From Dasania sp. GY-MA-18 (lineage in GTDB: Bacteria > Pseudomonadota > Gammaproteobacteria > Pseudomonadales > Dasaniaceae), in assembly GCF_024734385.1 (NCBI RefSeq), contig NZ_JANHAP010000003.1, positions 248,001-312,000 of the forward strand: 64,000 nt of DNA. The letters run 5' to 3'. The notes under the pieces are model-generated. The model did not search any database, was not told where the DNA came from, and saw only the letters and a program-made list of their open reading frames with translations. This document shows positions 1-8,359 of the stretch, piece by piece. Positions within the stretch are counted from its first letter, which is position 1, and each line of letters opens with the position of its first letter. Made by a program: the position numbers and the translations under genes.

Positions 1-1606
1 GGTTGGACACATCTTTAAGCTGTGAACTGGCTTGATCAATTTCGGCCACGGAGTGTTCTGAACTTTTGGCAACGTCAGAAATATTAACCACGTTATGGGA
101 TATTTCCTGGGATACGGTTTTTTGTTCGTCAGTGGCGGCGGCGATTTGCGAGTTCATTTCGTTGATCAGCTGTACGGCCTTGGCTATAGCCGTTAATGAC
201 TGGCCAGCTTTGGCGGCGCGCTCCAGCGTGCGGCTCATTTCGTCGGTGCCTTCTGACATAGACTTAACCGCTTCCTGTGCACCACTTTGCAGGCGCTCTA
301 TCATTTGCTGAATTTCCTGCGTGGATTCGGCGGTGCGCTGTGCTAATGAACGTACCTCATCGGCAACAACCGCAAAGCCGCGGCCCTGTTCGCCCGCTCT
401 GGCAGCTTCGATAGCGGCATTAAGTGCTAGTAGGTTAGTTTGTTCGGCAATGCCGCGTATAACGTCTAACACGGTGCCTATGGCAGAGCTGTCGGTTTCA
501 ACACGATTAATCACTTCGCTAGAGGCGTTAATGCGACTGGCTAAGCTGTTAATAGAGTTGATGGTTTCTTCTAATACCGCATTACCATCAATGGTTTCGC
601 GGTTGGCGTCATTGGCGGCGCTGGCAGCTTGTGAGGCGTTGCGGCTAACTTCTTCTATGGCGTGGGTCATTTCAGTGGTAGCGGTGGCGACCTGGTCTGT
701 TTCGCGCGTTTGTACTTTGACGCCTTCACGGGTGATCTCAGTGTTATTAGACAGTGAGTTGGCAAAGTCTTGAATTTGGAAACTGGTGTCACGTACATCC
801 GCCAGTATGCCGCTAAAGCGGTTAACCATGCGCTGGAAGGCTGCTGCTACTTCACCGATTTCATCTTTTTGCTCTATGCTGATTTTAACGGTGAGGTCTT
901 GGTCGGCATCCACCTGCTGGATTAAGGCGCGTAATTCGTTTAGCGGCTTGGAGATAGAGCGGCCCACGATAATGCCGGATACGGTCATCAGCACGGCGGC
1001 AATCAGGCCTAAGGTAATCAATAGATTAAAAGAGTCGTCGTAAATGCTTTGGGCGTTTTGGCGCTCTTGTTTGGCGATATTTAATTGCAACTCGATTAAG
1101 GCGGCAATCTCTGTGGCGATAGGGTCGGTGTATTCGAATAGGTCACCGTTGTAGTCGGTGATCAAGGTGTCACCGTATTCGTCAAAAGCCAAGGTGCTGC
1201 CCATGCTGGCTAATATTTCAGCAGCTTCGTCGATAATGGTGTCGGCGGCACCAAATTTGGAATTGGTAGATTCAACCAGCTTGCGCTCCTCCTCATTAAG
1301 ACGGCTACGGGTATAGCTGGCCCAATTGGTTTTAATCATCTCCTCGCCTTTACGCAGTTCTTTTAAGGCTTCATCAGGGTTTTTCAGGCCATTATCGGCC
1401 TTGTTAATAGCGTTAATAATATCGGTATAACCATCCATAATGGATTTTAGCTGGGTAAGCGGTACTACCCGGTCATCATAGATGCGGCCCACGCCATTAT
1501 TAATAGTTGAGAAAGAGGAGAGTGAAGAGATGACCAATAGAATAATAATGATCAGTGGCACAGCTACCAAAACGGCAAGGCGTTGGCCCACACTAAGTCT
1601 ATTCAT
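1..1606 (-). CDS. Methyl-accepting chemotaxis protein (3' end beyond left edge)
   Basis: Reading from the ATG at 1606 gives 535 residues before the window ends, so only a short C-terminal tail is missing. It is an inner-membrane chemoreceptor that would signal through CheW and CheA. Visible parts: TM1 at about residues 10-31, a roughly 160-residue periplasmic helical region, TM2 at about 192-213, a HAMP segment to about 266, and the cytoplasmic coiled coil. The highly conserved hairpin tip ([21 protein letters not shown]-type, near residues 390-410) is intact and identifies the family. The sensor region resembles a four-helix-bundle ligand domain, but the ligand cannot be read from sequence. 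No other che gene is visible nearby, so it is an orphan receptor here. Confidence 0.95.
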   Translation of the reverse strand, partial: MNRLSVGQRLAVLVAVPLIIIILLVISSLSSFSTINNGVGRIYDDRVVPLTQLKSIMDGYTDIINAINKADNGLKNPDEALKELRKGEEMIKTNWASYTRSRLNEEERKLVESTNSKFGAADTIIDEAAEILASMGSTLAFDEYGDTLITDYNGDLFEYTDPIATEIAALIELQLNIAKQERQNAQSIYDDSFNLLITLGLIAAVLMTVSGIIVGRSISKPLNELRALIQQVDADQDLTVKISIEQKDEIGEVAAAFQRMVNRFSGILADVRDTSFQIQDFANSLSNNTEITREGVKVQTRETDQVATATTEMTHAIEEVSRNASQAASAANDANRETIDGNAVLEETINSINSLASRINASSEVINRVETDSSAIGTVLDVIRGIAEQTNLLALNAAIEAARAGEQGRGFAVVADEVRSLAQRTAESTQEIQQMIERLQSGAQEAVKSMSEGTDEMSRTLERAAKAGQSLTAIAKAVQLINEMNSQIAAATDEQKTVSQEISHNVVNISDVAKSSEHSVAEIDQASSQLKDVSN

Positions 1607-1746
1607 GATTAATACCTGTTCTCTTGTAATGCATTGCGCAAATGATTAAGCGATTCCGTGAAAGTAGATGTCGGCCAATGAGCCAATGCCTTTAATGTTT
1701 AATTACTTATAGCGACATTAGGCTAAACATTAGCAGGCACTTGGTC

Positions 1747-2418
1747 TCAACAGTGTAGCTGTTTTACACCATTTTGAGTGGCTAACAATAATATATCCGC
1801 AGGGCGTTGGGCAAATAGGCCGTTAGTAACCACTCCGGTAATTTGATTGATGGCGCTTTCTACCGCCAGGGCGTCGGCAATAGCAAAATTATAGACATCG
1901 AGAATGATATTGCCGTTGTCAGTGCTTACGCCTTGACGGTAGACCGGGTCACCGCCTAACTTCACCAACTCACGTGCAACATGGCTGCGGGCCATGGGGA
2001 TAACCTCTACCGGCAGTGGGAAGCTGCCCAAGGTGTCGACTAACTTGCTTTCGTCGGCGATACAGACAAACTCTTTGGCGCAGGCGGCGACAATTTTTTC
2101 GCGAGTAAGCGCCGCGCCACCACCTTTGATCAGCTGCAGTTGATGATTGCTTTCGTCAGCGCCGTCTATATAAAAGCTGATTTCATCCACGCTGTTTAAA
2201 TCAAATACGGGTATGCCGTGTTGCTTTAAGCGCTGAGCTGAGGCCTCTGAGCTGGCTACGGTGGCATTAACCTCGGCTTTAATTTCAGCTAAGTAATCGA
2301 TGAAGTAGTTAGCGGTGGAGCCAGTACCTATGCCTATCACCGTGTGCTCATCGATGTGGGGCTTTATATAATCCAATGCGGCTTTGGCTACGGCTTGTTT
2401 TAACTCGTCTTGGGTCAT
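1747..2418 (-). CDS. rpiA: Ribose-5-phosphate isomerase A
   Basis: A 223-residue cytosolic enzyme interconverting ribose-5-phosphate and ribulose-5-phosphate in the non-oxidative pentose phosphate pathway. The length is normal for RpiA. Family motifs are present: GIGTGSTA near residues 29-36, DGADE near 85-89 and [11 protein letters not shown] near 98-108, which contribute the phosphate-binding loop and catalytic Asp/Lys/Glu residues. The ATG at 2418 is chosen because it gives the usual MTQDELK-type N-terminus. It is divergent from ilvA, an arrangement also found in Pseudomonas. A good sigma70-like promoter lies just upstream on the minus strand. Confidence 0.97.
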   Translation of the reverse strand: MTQDELKQAVAKAALDYIKPHIDEHTVIGIGTGSTANYFIDYLAEIKAEVNATVASSEASAQRLKQHGIPVFDLNSVDEISFYIDGADESNHQLQLIKGGGAALTREKIVAACAKEFVCIADESKLVDTLGSFPLPVEVIPMARSHVARELVKLGGDPVYRQGVSTDNGNIILDVYNFAIADALAVESAINQITGVVTNGLFAQRPADILLLATQNGVKQLHC

Positions 2419-2452
2419 GTTGGGGCTCTGTGCTGGTGGTGTGAAGGCCCTA

Positions 2453-2481
2453 ATTATAGAGAGCTGCAGCGCGAATGGAAA
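2453..2481 (-). promoter_or_regulatory. Candidate rpiA promoter
   Basis: On the minus strand a perfect TATAAT (2458-2453) is preceded by TTTCCA (2481-2476), which matches four of six -35 bases, with a 17-bp spacer. Transcription would start near 2446, leaving a leader of about 28 bases before rpiA. Confidence 0.55.
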
Positions 2482-2618
2482 AGATATCTCGGTTTTGAGT
2501 CATTTTTTTATAGGCTAAGGCCCGCCAGACCAGCTTTGTGCTGAATTTTTTTGTGCAAGCGATTACTATGGCAGGCTGACGTCCTCATCACTATTTATTT
2601 CTTGGGAGTTTGCTTGCC

Positions 2619-4142
2619 ATGCCGCAGCGCTATATCAAAAAAATACTCGAAGCCCGTGTCTACGATGTGGCCATAGAGACGCCAATTGATAAAGCTCCCG
2701 CCCTGTCTAAGCGCTTTAATAATGAAATTTTGCTTAAGCGTGAAGATTTACAGCCGGTATTCTCCTTTAAGCTGCGCGGTGCCTACAACAAGATGATGCA
2801 CCTTAGTGAAGAGCAGCTCAGCAAAGGGGTGGTGGCCGCCTCGGCGGGCAACCATGCTCAGGGCTTGTCTATGGCAGCCTTAAAAATGGGGGTGAAGGCC
2901 ACCATAGTGATGCCCAAAACCACCCCGCAAATCAAAGTGGATGCTGTGCGCAGCCGCGGTGCCAAGGTGGTGCTGCACGGTGACACCTTTGATGAGGCCT
3001 CTAAACACGCCTATCAATTGATGGAGCAAAAAGGTCTGGTCTTTGTGCACCCCTATGATGACCCCGAGGTAATTGCCGGCCAAGGCACCATAGGCATGGA
3101 AATTTTACGCCAGCATAACGGCCCGCTAGATGCGGTGTTTGTGCCGGTAGGCGGCGGCGGTTTATTAGCCGGTGTGGCCGCCTATATCAAATACCTGCGC
3201 CCGGATATCAAGGTGATAGGGGTAGAGCCAGAGGATGCAGCTTGTCTTAAGCTGGCCATGGAAAAGGGCAGGCGCGCGGTCTTACCGCAGGTAGGTATTT
3301 TTGCCGACGGTGTGGCAGTGGCACAAATAGGCAAAGAGACCTTTAGGGTGATACGCAAAACCGTGGATGCGGTGATTACCGCCAATACCGATGAAATCTG
3401 CGCAGCCATTAAAGATATCTTCGACGATACCCGCTCCATAGCCGAGCCCGCCGGTGCGCTAGCTTTAGCGGGCCTGAAAAAATATATAGAGCAAAACGGC
3501 TGCCAGGGGCAGACGCTATTGGCCATAGATAGTGGTGCCAATACTAACTTTGACCGTTTGCGTTATATTTCGGAGCGCACGGAAATTGGCGAAAAGCGCG
3601 AGGCTATACTCAGCGTGATTATCCCCGAGCGCCCGGGCAGCTTTAAGCGCTTTTGTAGTGACTTGGGCAAGCGCAATATCACCGAATTTAATTACCGCTA
3701 TGCTTCGCAAAAAGAGGCCAGTATTTTTGTGGGGGTGCAAACCTCGGGGCAGCCGGAGGACAGGGAGGAGCTGGTGCAGGCCTTGGCCGATAAGGGCTAC
3801 CAAGTGACCGACCTCACCGATAATGAAATGGCTAAACTGCATGTGCGTCATATGGTGGGCGGGCATGCGCCTTTTGCCGCGGGAGAAGAGGTGTTGTATC
3901 GCTTTGAGTTTCCCGAGCGCCCCGGTGCTTTGGATAAATTTCTGGCCTGCTTAGGCAGCCGCTGGAATATTTCCATGTTCCACTACCGCAATCATGGTTC
4001 GGCCTATGGCCGGGTGTTAGTGGGTATGCAAGTGCCCAAAAAACAGCGCAAACAGTTAAAGCCCTTCTTTGATAAGCTGGGTTATAACTACACCGATGAA
4101 AGTGATAACTGCGCTTATCAGCAGTTTCTCAGCGCTCAGTAG
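2619..4142 (+). CDS. ilvA: Threonine ammonia-lyase, biosynthetic (IlvA)
   Basis: PLP enzyme converting threonine to 2-oxobutanoate and ammonia, the first committed step of isoleucine synthesis. The ATG at 2619 gives 507 residues. A TTG nine bases upstream is open, but the GGAG at 2605-2608 sits ten bases before the ATG and almost touches the TTG. The N-terminal two thirds is the fold-type II PLP domain, with the PLP lysine in SFKLRGAY (about K51), the serine-rich SAGNHAQG loop and the glycine-rich PVGGGGL phosphate clamp. The C-terminus has two ACT-like regulatory domains starting near the PERPGSF and PERPGAL motifs, as in the isoleucine-inhibited E. coli enzyme. ilvD lies about 23 kb away. 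Confidence 0.97.
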   Translation: MPQRYIKKILEARVYDVAIETPIDKAPALSKRFNNEILLKREDLQPVFSFKLRGAYNKMMHLSEEQLSKGVVAASAGNHAQGLSMAALKMGVKATIVMPKTTPQIKVDAVRSRGAKVVLHGDTFDEASKHAYQLMEQKGLVFVHPYDDPEVIAGQGTIGMEILRQHNGPLDAVFVPVGGGGLLAGVAAYIKYLRPDIKVIGVEPEDAACLKLAMEKGRRAVLPQVGIFADGVAVAQIGKETFRVIRKTVDAVITANTDEICAAIKDIFDDTRSIAEPAGALALAGLKKYIEQNGCQGQTLLAIDSGANTNFDRLRYISERTEIGEKREAILSVIIPERPGSFKRFCSDLGKRNITEFNYRYASQKEASIFVGVQTSGQPEDREELVQALADKGYQVTDLTDNEMAKLHVRHMVGGHAPFAAGEEVLYRFEFPERPGALDKFLACLGSRWNISMFHYRNHGSAYGRVLVGMQVPKKQRKQLKPFFDKLGYNYTDESDNCAYQQFLSAQ

Positions 4143-4173
4143 TATCGGTGTTAGCCGTAAATGTGGAGTTTTT

Positions 4174-4218
4174 AGGGCTTTTTGTGAGTTTTTTTGTTAA
4201 ATAATTACAAAAAGCCCT
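4174..4218 (+). terminator. Stem-loop after ilvA, possible terminator
   Basis: Two 12-base arms, AGGGCTTTTTGT (4174-4185) and ACAAAAAGCCCT (4207-4218), are perfect inverted repeats around a T-rich 21-base loop, 32 bases after the ilvA stop. There is no T-run after the second arm, so an intrinsic terminator is only a guess; it may be an RNA 3'-end stabiliser. Confidence 0.35.
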
Positions 4219-4420
4219 GCAAAAACTGGCGGATTGGCAATTACTCTGCCAGTATTTTGAGCCCAGCTGTAATGCTGCTGTTATTGGTAGCCCCATGTGG
4301 TTTATGGTGGCAGCAGTTAGTTGTAGTAGCTCGGTGGTATAAAAACAATAAAAAACGATGCCCAATGTTTATCGATTGCCCCCATAGCATGATTTTCGAT
4401 AGCCGTATCTTGTTAATCGT

Positions 4421-4498
4421 TTAGGCAAATGCCTAATGCGCGCCAGCTTGTGATGTACTTGTGATGTAGTTAACAGGCGGGCTTGTGAGCCTATCACA
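4421..4498. promoter_or_regulatory. Cluster of palindromes and direct repeats
   Basis: This stretch holds a hairpin or operator-like TTAGGC-AAAT-GCCTAA (4421-4436), a perfect 11-bp tandem duplication CTTGTGATGTA (4447-4457, 4458-4468) and TGTGA-GCCTA-TCACA (4484-4498). The last resembles a CRP/Vfr site, but its spacer is 5 bases instead of the canonical 6. It lies about 100 bases upstream of the small ORF at 4596. The rest of 4143-4595 shows nothing I can name. Confidence 0.35.
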
Positions 4499-4595
4499 GG
4501 AACGAGGATTGGCTTTGCGCCGGTGGGATTTATTCCTTAATGTGCAGGGAGTGGCTAATTGATTGAAAGCCCGAAACAGGGTTTAGGAGAGAACA

Positions 4596-4688
4596 GTGTT
4601 AACCAAAGTTGATTCACTAACGATATTAATGATTGTATTTAGCGTGGGTACCGTACTAACGGGCACCCTGCAGATGTATTTAGCGTAA
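4596..4688 (+). CDS. Probable 30-residue single-pass membrane protein
   Basis: A GTG at 4596 opens 30 codons ending in TAA at 4686-4688. TTAGGAGA at 4584-4591 places a strong GGAG five to seven bases before the start, the best ribosome-binding site in this 555-base gap. The peptide begins with a short polar stretch (MLTKVDS). A roughly 20-residue hydrophobic segment follows (LTILMIVFSVGTVLTGTLQM), enough for one membrane helix, and it ends YLA. I do not recognise it. It lies between the ilvA 3' end and the convergent ygfA, whose stop is 10 bases away. Conservation data would be needed to be certain it is translated. Confidence 0.5.
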   Translation: MLTKVDSLTILMIVFSVGTVLTGTLQMYLA

Positions 4689-4698
4689 GTTTTGTTCG

Positions 4699-5295
4699 CT
4701 AAATAATTAATAACTCTTTATCGGTGGCTACCGCCGATAAAGGGATATCCCAGCTCGCTAGCTCTAGCGTCGCCACTTCCTGACAATGATGTGCCAAACC
4801 CAGTAATTTAGGGTGTTCAGTGCTGCTTGACTGTTGCAGCCAGGCAAAGGTTCGGTCGTAAAAACCACCCCCCATACCCAAGCGGCCGCCGCTGCGGTCA
4901 AAGCCCACCAGCGGCATTAACACCAAATCCAGTGCTGCAACGGGAATATAGTCGGGATGGCTGGGCTCAGGTATGGCATAGCGGTTGAGGGTGAGCTTGT
5001 CACCGGGGCGGTAGCGGCTAAAGCGCAGGCTGTTGTTGGGGCATAGCACGGGTAGGTAGCAGTGCTTGCCTGCGGCCACGGCGTTTTCAAGTATGTATTG
5101 GGGGTCTATCTCGCCATCGTTAGCCAAGTACAGAGCGATATGCTGGGCAGTACGGTAATAAGGGCTATGGCTGATAAGCTCAGCGAGTTGCTGGCTGGCG
5201 AGTTGCTGTTGTTGGCTGCTGAGGTCATTGCGCAGGCTGCGCAAGTGTTGTCGTAGCTGGCGTTTTTGCTGTTCTAATTGTTCTGGGCTACTCAC
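4699..5295 (-). CDS. ygfA: 5-formyltetrahydrofolate cyclo-ligase
   Basis: A 198-residue cytosolic enzyme that uses ATP to convert 5-formyl-THF to 5,10-methenyl-THF, recovering folate lost to a dead-end form. Family features include the N-terminal helical region, the LALYLANDGEIDP-like segment near residue 55, and the glycine-rich signature GRLGMGGGFYDR near residues 138-149, which binds nucleotide and folate. Its position directly downstream of 6S RNA and zapA is the classic ssrS-ygfA arrangement. In E. coli 6S RNA is processed from a transcript continuing into ygfA, and the same layout holds here. Confidence 0.95.
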   Translation of the reverse strand: MSSPEQLEQQKRQLRQHLRSLRNDLSSQQQQLASQQLAELISHSPYYRTAQHIALYLANDGEIDPQYILENAVAAGKHCYLPVLCPNNSLRFSRYRPGDKLTLNRYAIPEPSHPDYIPVAALDLVLMPLVGFDRSGGRLGMGGGFYDRTFAWLQQSSSTEHPKLLGLAHHCQEVATLELASWDIPLSAVATDKELLII

Positions 5296-5357
5296 AGATG
5301 AAACCGGCCTTAGGATTATTATGCTGTTGCTGGGTGGCTAGTTGGTGCGGTTTGAAT

Positions 5358-5538
5358 AGGGCTCTCCCTGTCTACCGCTGGCGGTCTGGCCCTTGAACCC
5401 AGCGGTTCAAGGTGGTGGTTTCTGACTAGTATCGGGCTTTCCGTCAAGCGGACAGGCACGCCAACAAGGCGAGAAACCCCCGGGTATATAAGCATCGGCT
5501 CAGGGGTCTGAACTACCTGGCAAATAGACGAGAGAGCT
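5358..5538 (-). ncRNA. ssrS: 6S RNA
   Basis: 6S RNA mimics an open promoter and sequesters sigma70 RNA polymerase. On the minus strand the conserved words CCCTGAGCCGAT (near 5490) and CCTTGAACC...GGTTCAAGG (near 5400) are present, as in E. coli and Pseudomonas 6S RNA. The ends pair: GCTCTC (5537-5532) with GAGAGC (5366-5361), followed by GTCTA with TAGAC, giving the closing stem. This sets an RNA of about 181 bases. Its place between zapA and ygfA is the usual one. The ends are estimates from pairing and the promoter. Confidence 0.93.
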
Positions 5539-5544
5539 GGGCTA

Positions 5545-5550
5545 ATTATA
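5545..5550 (-). promoter_or_regulatory. -10 box of the 6S RNA promoter
   Basis: A perfect TATAAT on the minus strand (5550-5545) lies six bases before the inferred 6S 5' end at A5538. No good -35 is visible 16-18 bases upstream (TTCTTT is nearest), and that region overlaps the zapA stop. Confidence 0.6.
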
Positions 5551-5575
5551 GAGGGTATTGGCAGAGGAAAGAAGG

Positions 5576-5890
5576 CTAGCCTATATCTAATTGGCGAAAG
5601 CGGTGCAGGGCCTCATCAATTTTATTGCCCAGCTTGTTGATCTGGTCGCTGTTAGCCTTAGAGGCTGCGCCGGTTTGCGGGCCATTTTCCAATAGCTCAT
5701 GGCTGATATTAAGCGCCGCCATTACCGCGATGCGCTCCACGCCCAAGACCTTGCCCGACTTACGTATGCCGGCCATTTTTTGATCTAAATAGGCTGCGGA
5801 TTGCTGCAACGCCTGTTCCTGGCCCTCGGGGCAAGCGATTTGATAATCTTTGCCTAGGATTTTTACAGTCACGGTGCCGTTGCTACTCAT
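5576..5890 (-). CDS. zapA: Cell division protein ZapA
   Basis: ZapA crosslinks FtsZ protofilaments at the division ring. The ATG at 5890 gives 104 residues beginning MSSNGTVTVKILG, aligning with the E. coli start a few residues before the first beta strand. AGAG lies about nine bases upstream. An in-frame ATG at 5914 overlaps the upstream gene's stop (TAATG) and would add eight residues. The N-terminal FtsZ-binding domain contains the family segment VERIAVMAALNISHELL near residues 51-65, followed by a C-terminal coiled coil. It lies immediately downstream of a ZapB-like gene, so the two are probably co-transcribed. Confidence 0.93.
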   Translation of the reverse strand: MSSNGTVTVKILGKDYQIACPEGQEQALQQSAAYLDQKMAGIRKSGKVLGVERIAVMAALNISHELLENGPQTGAASKANSDQINKLGNKIDEALHRFRQLDIG

Positions 5891-5913
5891 GTGTAGGTCT
5901 CTTGCTGGTCGCA

Positions 5914-6123
5914 TTAAGATTCTTGTTCTATGGCTTTTAATTTGGTGATCATGGCTTCAACGCGGTTGCGCGCGATATCCGTTTTTTCTATTAACTGCTC
6001 GCGCTCCTGTTGCCAGTTTCTGGCCTCAGCTTTGAGCTTGCGGTTTTCGCTGTCTAGCTGGCCGCAAAACTCAATCAAGTCTTCAATTTTCTTGCTTAGC
6101 GCTTTCAAATTGTGATCGTCCAT
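5914..6123 (-). CDS. ZapB-like small coiled-coil protein (TIGR02449 type)
   Basis: A 69-residue protein predicted to be almost entirely coiled coil, rich in Glu, Lys, Arg and Leu, with the pattern LIEFCGQLDSEN near residues 16-27. Length, composition and placement directly before zapA match the TIGR02449 family that lies upstream of zapA in Pseudomonas and relatives. By analogy with ZapB it may bridge ZapA to other division or chromosome factors, but that role is inferred from context. Confidence 0.85.
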   Translation of the reverse strand: MDDHNLKALSKKIEDLIEFCGQLDSENRKLKAEARNWQQEREQLIEKTDIARNRVEAMITKLKAIEQES

Positions 6124-6374
6124 TCGCCTAGTCTAATAAAGGTTTAGTCACCGCTTAATATAGTTGCGCAAAGCGGTGGGGTCAATGTAATAAATCTTAA
6201 TAATTTCAATAACCTGCCGAGGGTTTTGAAAAATGTGCGCAAGTTTGCGTTTGCTCACTGTAGGCCAGCTGGGCAGAGGGGTGTCGATTTTGTGGTAGCA
6301 AGGCGCTAAGATGCCGCCATAGCAGTGTGAACTGCATTTTATCCCCGTATTTTTATCTCCACATTGAGTTTTTT

Positions 6375-7019
6375 ATGTCTGAGCTAGCGACACCGAATTT
6401 TGATGACTTAGCCACCGTGTTTTGGCGCCTAGGTTCCATGTTACCCCCCAGTCAATTGCAGGGTTATTTAATGGGCCAGCTGGCGGTGGGGGCAGAGCTG
6501 GCGGAGCCCGAGTGGTTGGAGCAAGCTTGGCGATTGATTGATGGTGTAGAGCCCGGCAGTGATGAAGACAATCAACTCTTAAGCGAATTATTGGCGACTA
6601 CCCAGGCTATCTTTGCCGAAGGCAGCTTAAACGCGCAATTATTATTGCCCGATGATGATATAGAGCTTAGTCAGCGGGTAGAGTGCCTAGGCTTTTGGTG
6701 TCAGGGTTTTCTGACCGGCTTTGCCTTAGCCGGTAAGCAAAAACAAAGTGACCAAGGTCAACAGGCTTACTCTAATGAAGTGTCTGAGGCCTTAAGTGAT
6801 ATGGCAGCCATAGCTCAAATTGGTTTAAGCGAAGAGGATGGCAGCGAGCAAAGCGAAAGCGATTTTTTTGAGGTATTAGAATATGTGCGCCTGGCGGCAA
6901 TGAATATTTACTTTGAGTGCCTGCCCAAACAAGAGCCGCCCGCCGCTGAAGCTGCCCCCAAAACAGAGTCGGCTACCGGCAGCGCGGCGCATTTATTTTC
7001 TAAAAAACAATTACACTAA
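6375..7019 (+). CDS. ygfB: UPF0149 family protein (YgfB)
   Basis: The ATG at 6375 gives 214 residues starting MSELATPNFDDLA. A GTG at 6327 would add 16 residues with no supporting RBS, while TTGAG lies six bases before 6375. The protein is acidic and helical, with the family pattern SQLQGYLMGQLA near residue 26 and the central GFWCQGFLTGFALA near residues 118-131. In Pseudomonas aeruginosa YgfB represses the AlpA-dependent ampDh3 pathway, affecting beta-lactam tolerance; whether that applies here is unknown. It leads a plus-strand operon with pepP 17 bases downstream. The 251 bases upstream (6124-6374) hold the divergent promoters for this operon and the zap genes, with no clear consensus boxes. 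Confidence 0.9.
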   Translation: MSELATPNFDDLATVFWRLGSMLPPSQLQGYLMGQLAVGAELAEPEWLEQAWRLIDGVEPGSDEDNQLLSELLATTQAIFAEGSLNAQLLLPDDDIELSQRVECLGFWCQGFLTGFALAGKQKQSDQGQQAYSNEVSEALSDMAAIAQIGLSEEDGSEQSESDFFEVLEYVRLAAMNIYFECLPKQEPPAAEAAPKTESATGSAAHLFSKKQLH

Positions 7020-7036
7020 TAGTTTGAATAGCCTTC

Positions 7037-8359
7037 ATGACAAAAATATCAAAACAGGAATTTGCTAGGCGCCGTAAAAACTTAATGGCGCAAATGGAAG
7101 CCGATAGTATTGCCATAGTGCCTGCTGCCAAAGAGGTAATCCGCAATCGCGATTGCGAGTATCACTTTCGTCAAGACAGCGATTTTTATTATTTAACCGG
7201 CTTTGCCGAGCCCGATGCGGTGTTGCTATTAATTCCCGGCCGTGAACACGGCGAAACCATAGTCTTTTGCCGTGAACGCGACCCTAAAATGGAATTGTGG
7301 AATGGCTATCGCGCAGGCCCCGAAGGGGTGTGTGCGGATTACGCGGCCGACGATGCTTTTCCGGTTAGCGATATAGATGATATCTTGCCGGGCCTGCTAG
7401 AGGGCCGCGAGCGAGTGTATTACTCCATGGGCCGCCATCAGGATTTTGATAGGCGAGTCATGGGCTGGGTAAACACCATACGCTCAAAAGTCAGATCGGG
7501 CGCGCACCCCCCGGGTGAGTTTTTAGATTTGGATCACCTGCTACACGATTTGCGCCTTTATAAAAGCGCCGCCGAAATACGCATTATGCGCAAGGCGGGT
7601 GAATTATCCGCCCAGGCTCATAAGCGTGCTATGAAAATCTGTAAGCCGGGTTTAATGGAGTATCAATTAGAGGCCGAGATACTGCATGAGTTTGCACGCA
7701 ACGGTGCCCGTTTTCCCGCCTACTCCACCATAGTGGGGGCCGGTAAAAATGGCTGCGTACTGCATTACATAGACAATAACTGCAAAATCAAAGACGGCGA
7801 TTTAATTTTAATCGACGCCGGTTGTGAGCTAGAGCATTACGCCGCCGATATTACTCGCACTTTTCCCGCCAACGGCAAATTCAGCAAAGAGCAAAAAGCC
7901 CTATACAACATAGTGCTAGATGCTCAGCAGCAGGCTATAGCCACGATTAAACCCGGCAACCACTGGAATCAATCCCACGACATTACTGTGCGGGTGATTA
8001 CCCAGGGCTTACTGGATTTAGGTTTATTAAAAGGCAAGTTAGATAAGCTAATCGCCGATGAAGCCTATAAAGATTTTTATATGCACCGCGCCGGTCACTG
8101 GCTGGGTATGGATGTACACGATGTGGGTGATTACAAAGTCGCCGATGAATGGCGGGTGCTGGAAGAGGGTATGGTGATGACCGTAGAGCCTGGTATCTAT
8201 GTCGCCCCCGATAATATGAAGGTCGCAAAAAAATGGCGCGGCATAGGTATACGCATAGAGGACGATATAGTCGTGACCAAAGACGGCTGTGAAAACCTTA
8301 CCGCTGCAGCCCCCAAAACCGTTGCTGAAATAGAAGCCTTTATGTCGGCCGCCCGTTAA
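7037..8359 (+). CDS. pepP: Xaa-Pro aminopeptidase (aminopeptidase P)
   Basis: A 440-residue cytosolic metallopeptidase of family M24B that removes an N-terminal residue preceding proline. The N-terminal domain (about 1-170) includes the FRQDSDFYYLTGF signature. The C-terminal pita-bread domain carries the dinuclear metal ligands: Asp in LIDAG, Asp in ADITRTF, His in HRAGHWLGMDVHD, Glu in TVEPGIY and Glu in RIEDD. Its stop overlaps the ubiH start (TAATG at 8356-8360), indicating translational coupling. The pepP-ubiH-ubiI order matches E. coli and Pseudomonas. Confidence 0.97.
   Translation: MTKISKQEFARRRKNLMAQMEADSIAIVPAAKEVIRNRDCEYHFRQDSDFYYLTGFAEPDAVLLLIPGREHGETIVFCRERDPKMELWNGYRAGPEGVCADYAADDAFPVSDIDDILPGLLEGRERVYYSMGRHQDFDRRVMGWVNTIRSKVRSGAHPPGEFLDLDHLLHDLRLYKSAAEIRIMRKAGELSAQAHKRAMKICKPGLMEYQLEAEILHEFARNGARFPAYSTIVGAGKNGCVLHYIDNNCKIKDGDLILIDAGCELEHYAADITRTFPANGKFSKEQKALYNIVLDAQQQAIATIKPGNHWNQSHDITVRVITQGLLDLGLLKGKLDKLIADEAYKDFYMHRAGHWLGMDVHDVGDYKVADEWRVLEEGMVMTVEPGIYVAPDNMKVAKKWRGIGIRIEDDIVVTKDGCENLTAAAPKTVAEIEAFMSAAR

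Noticed and set aside
66-1043. Three plus-strand frames in the first kilobase
   Set aside because: Antisense shadows of the chemoreceptor, whose motifs are clear on the minus strand.
4194-4424. 76-codon plus-strand reading frame after ilvA
   Set aside because: TTG start, no RBS, no recognisable composition, and it overlaps the hairpin and palindromes.
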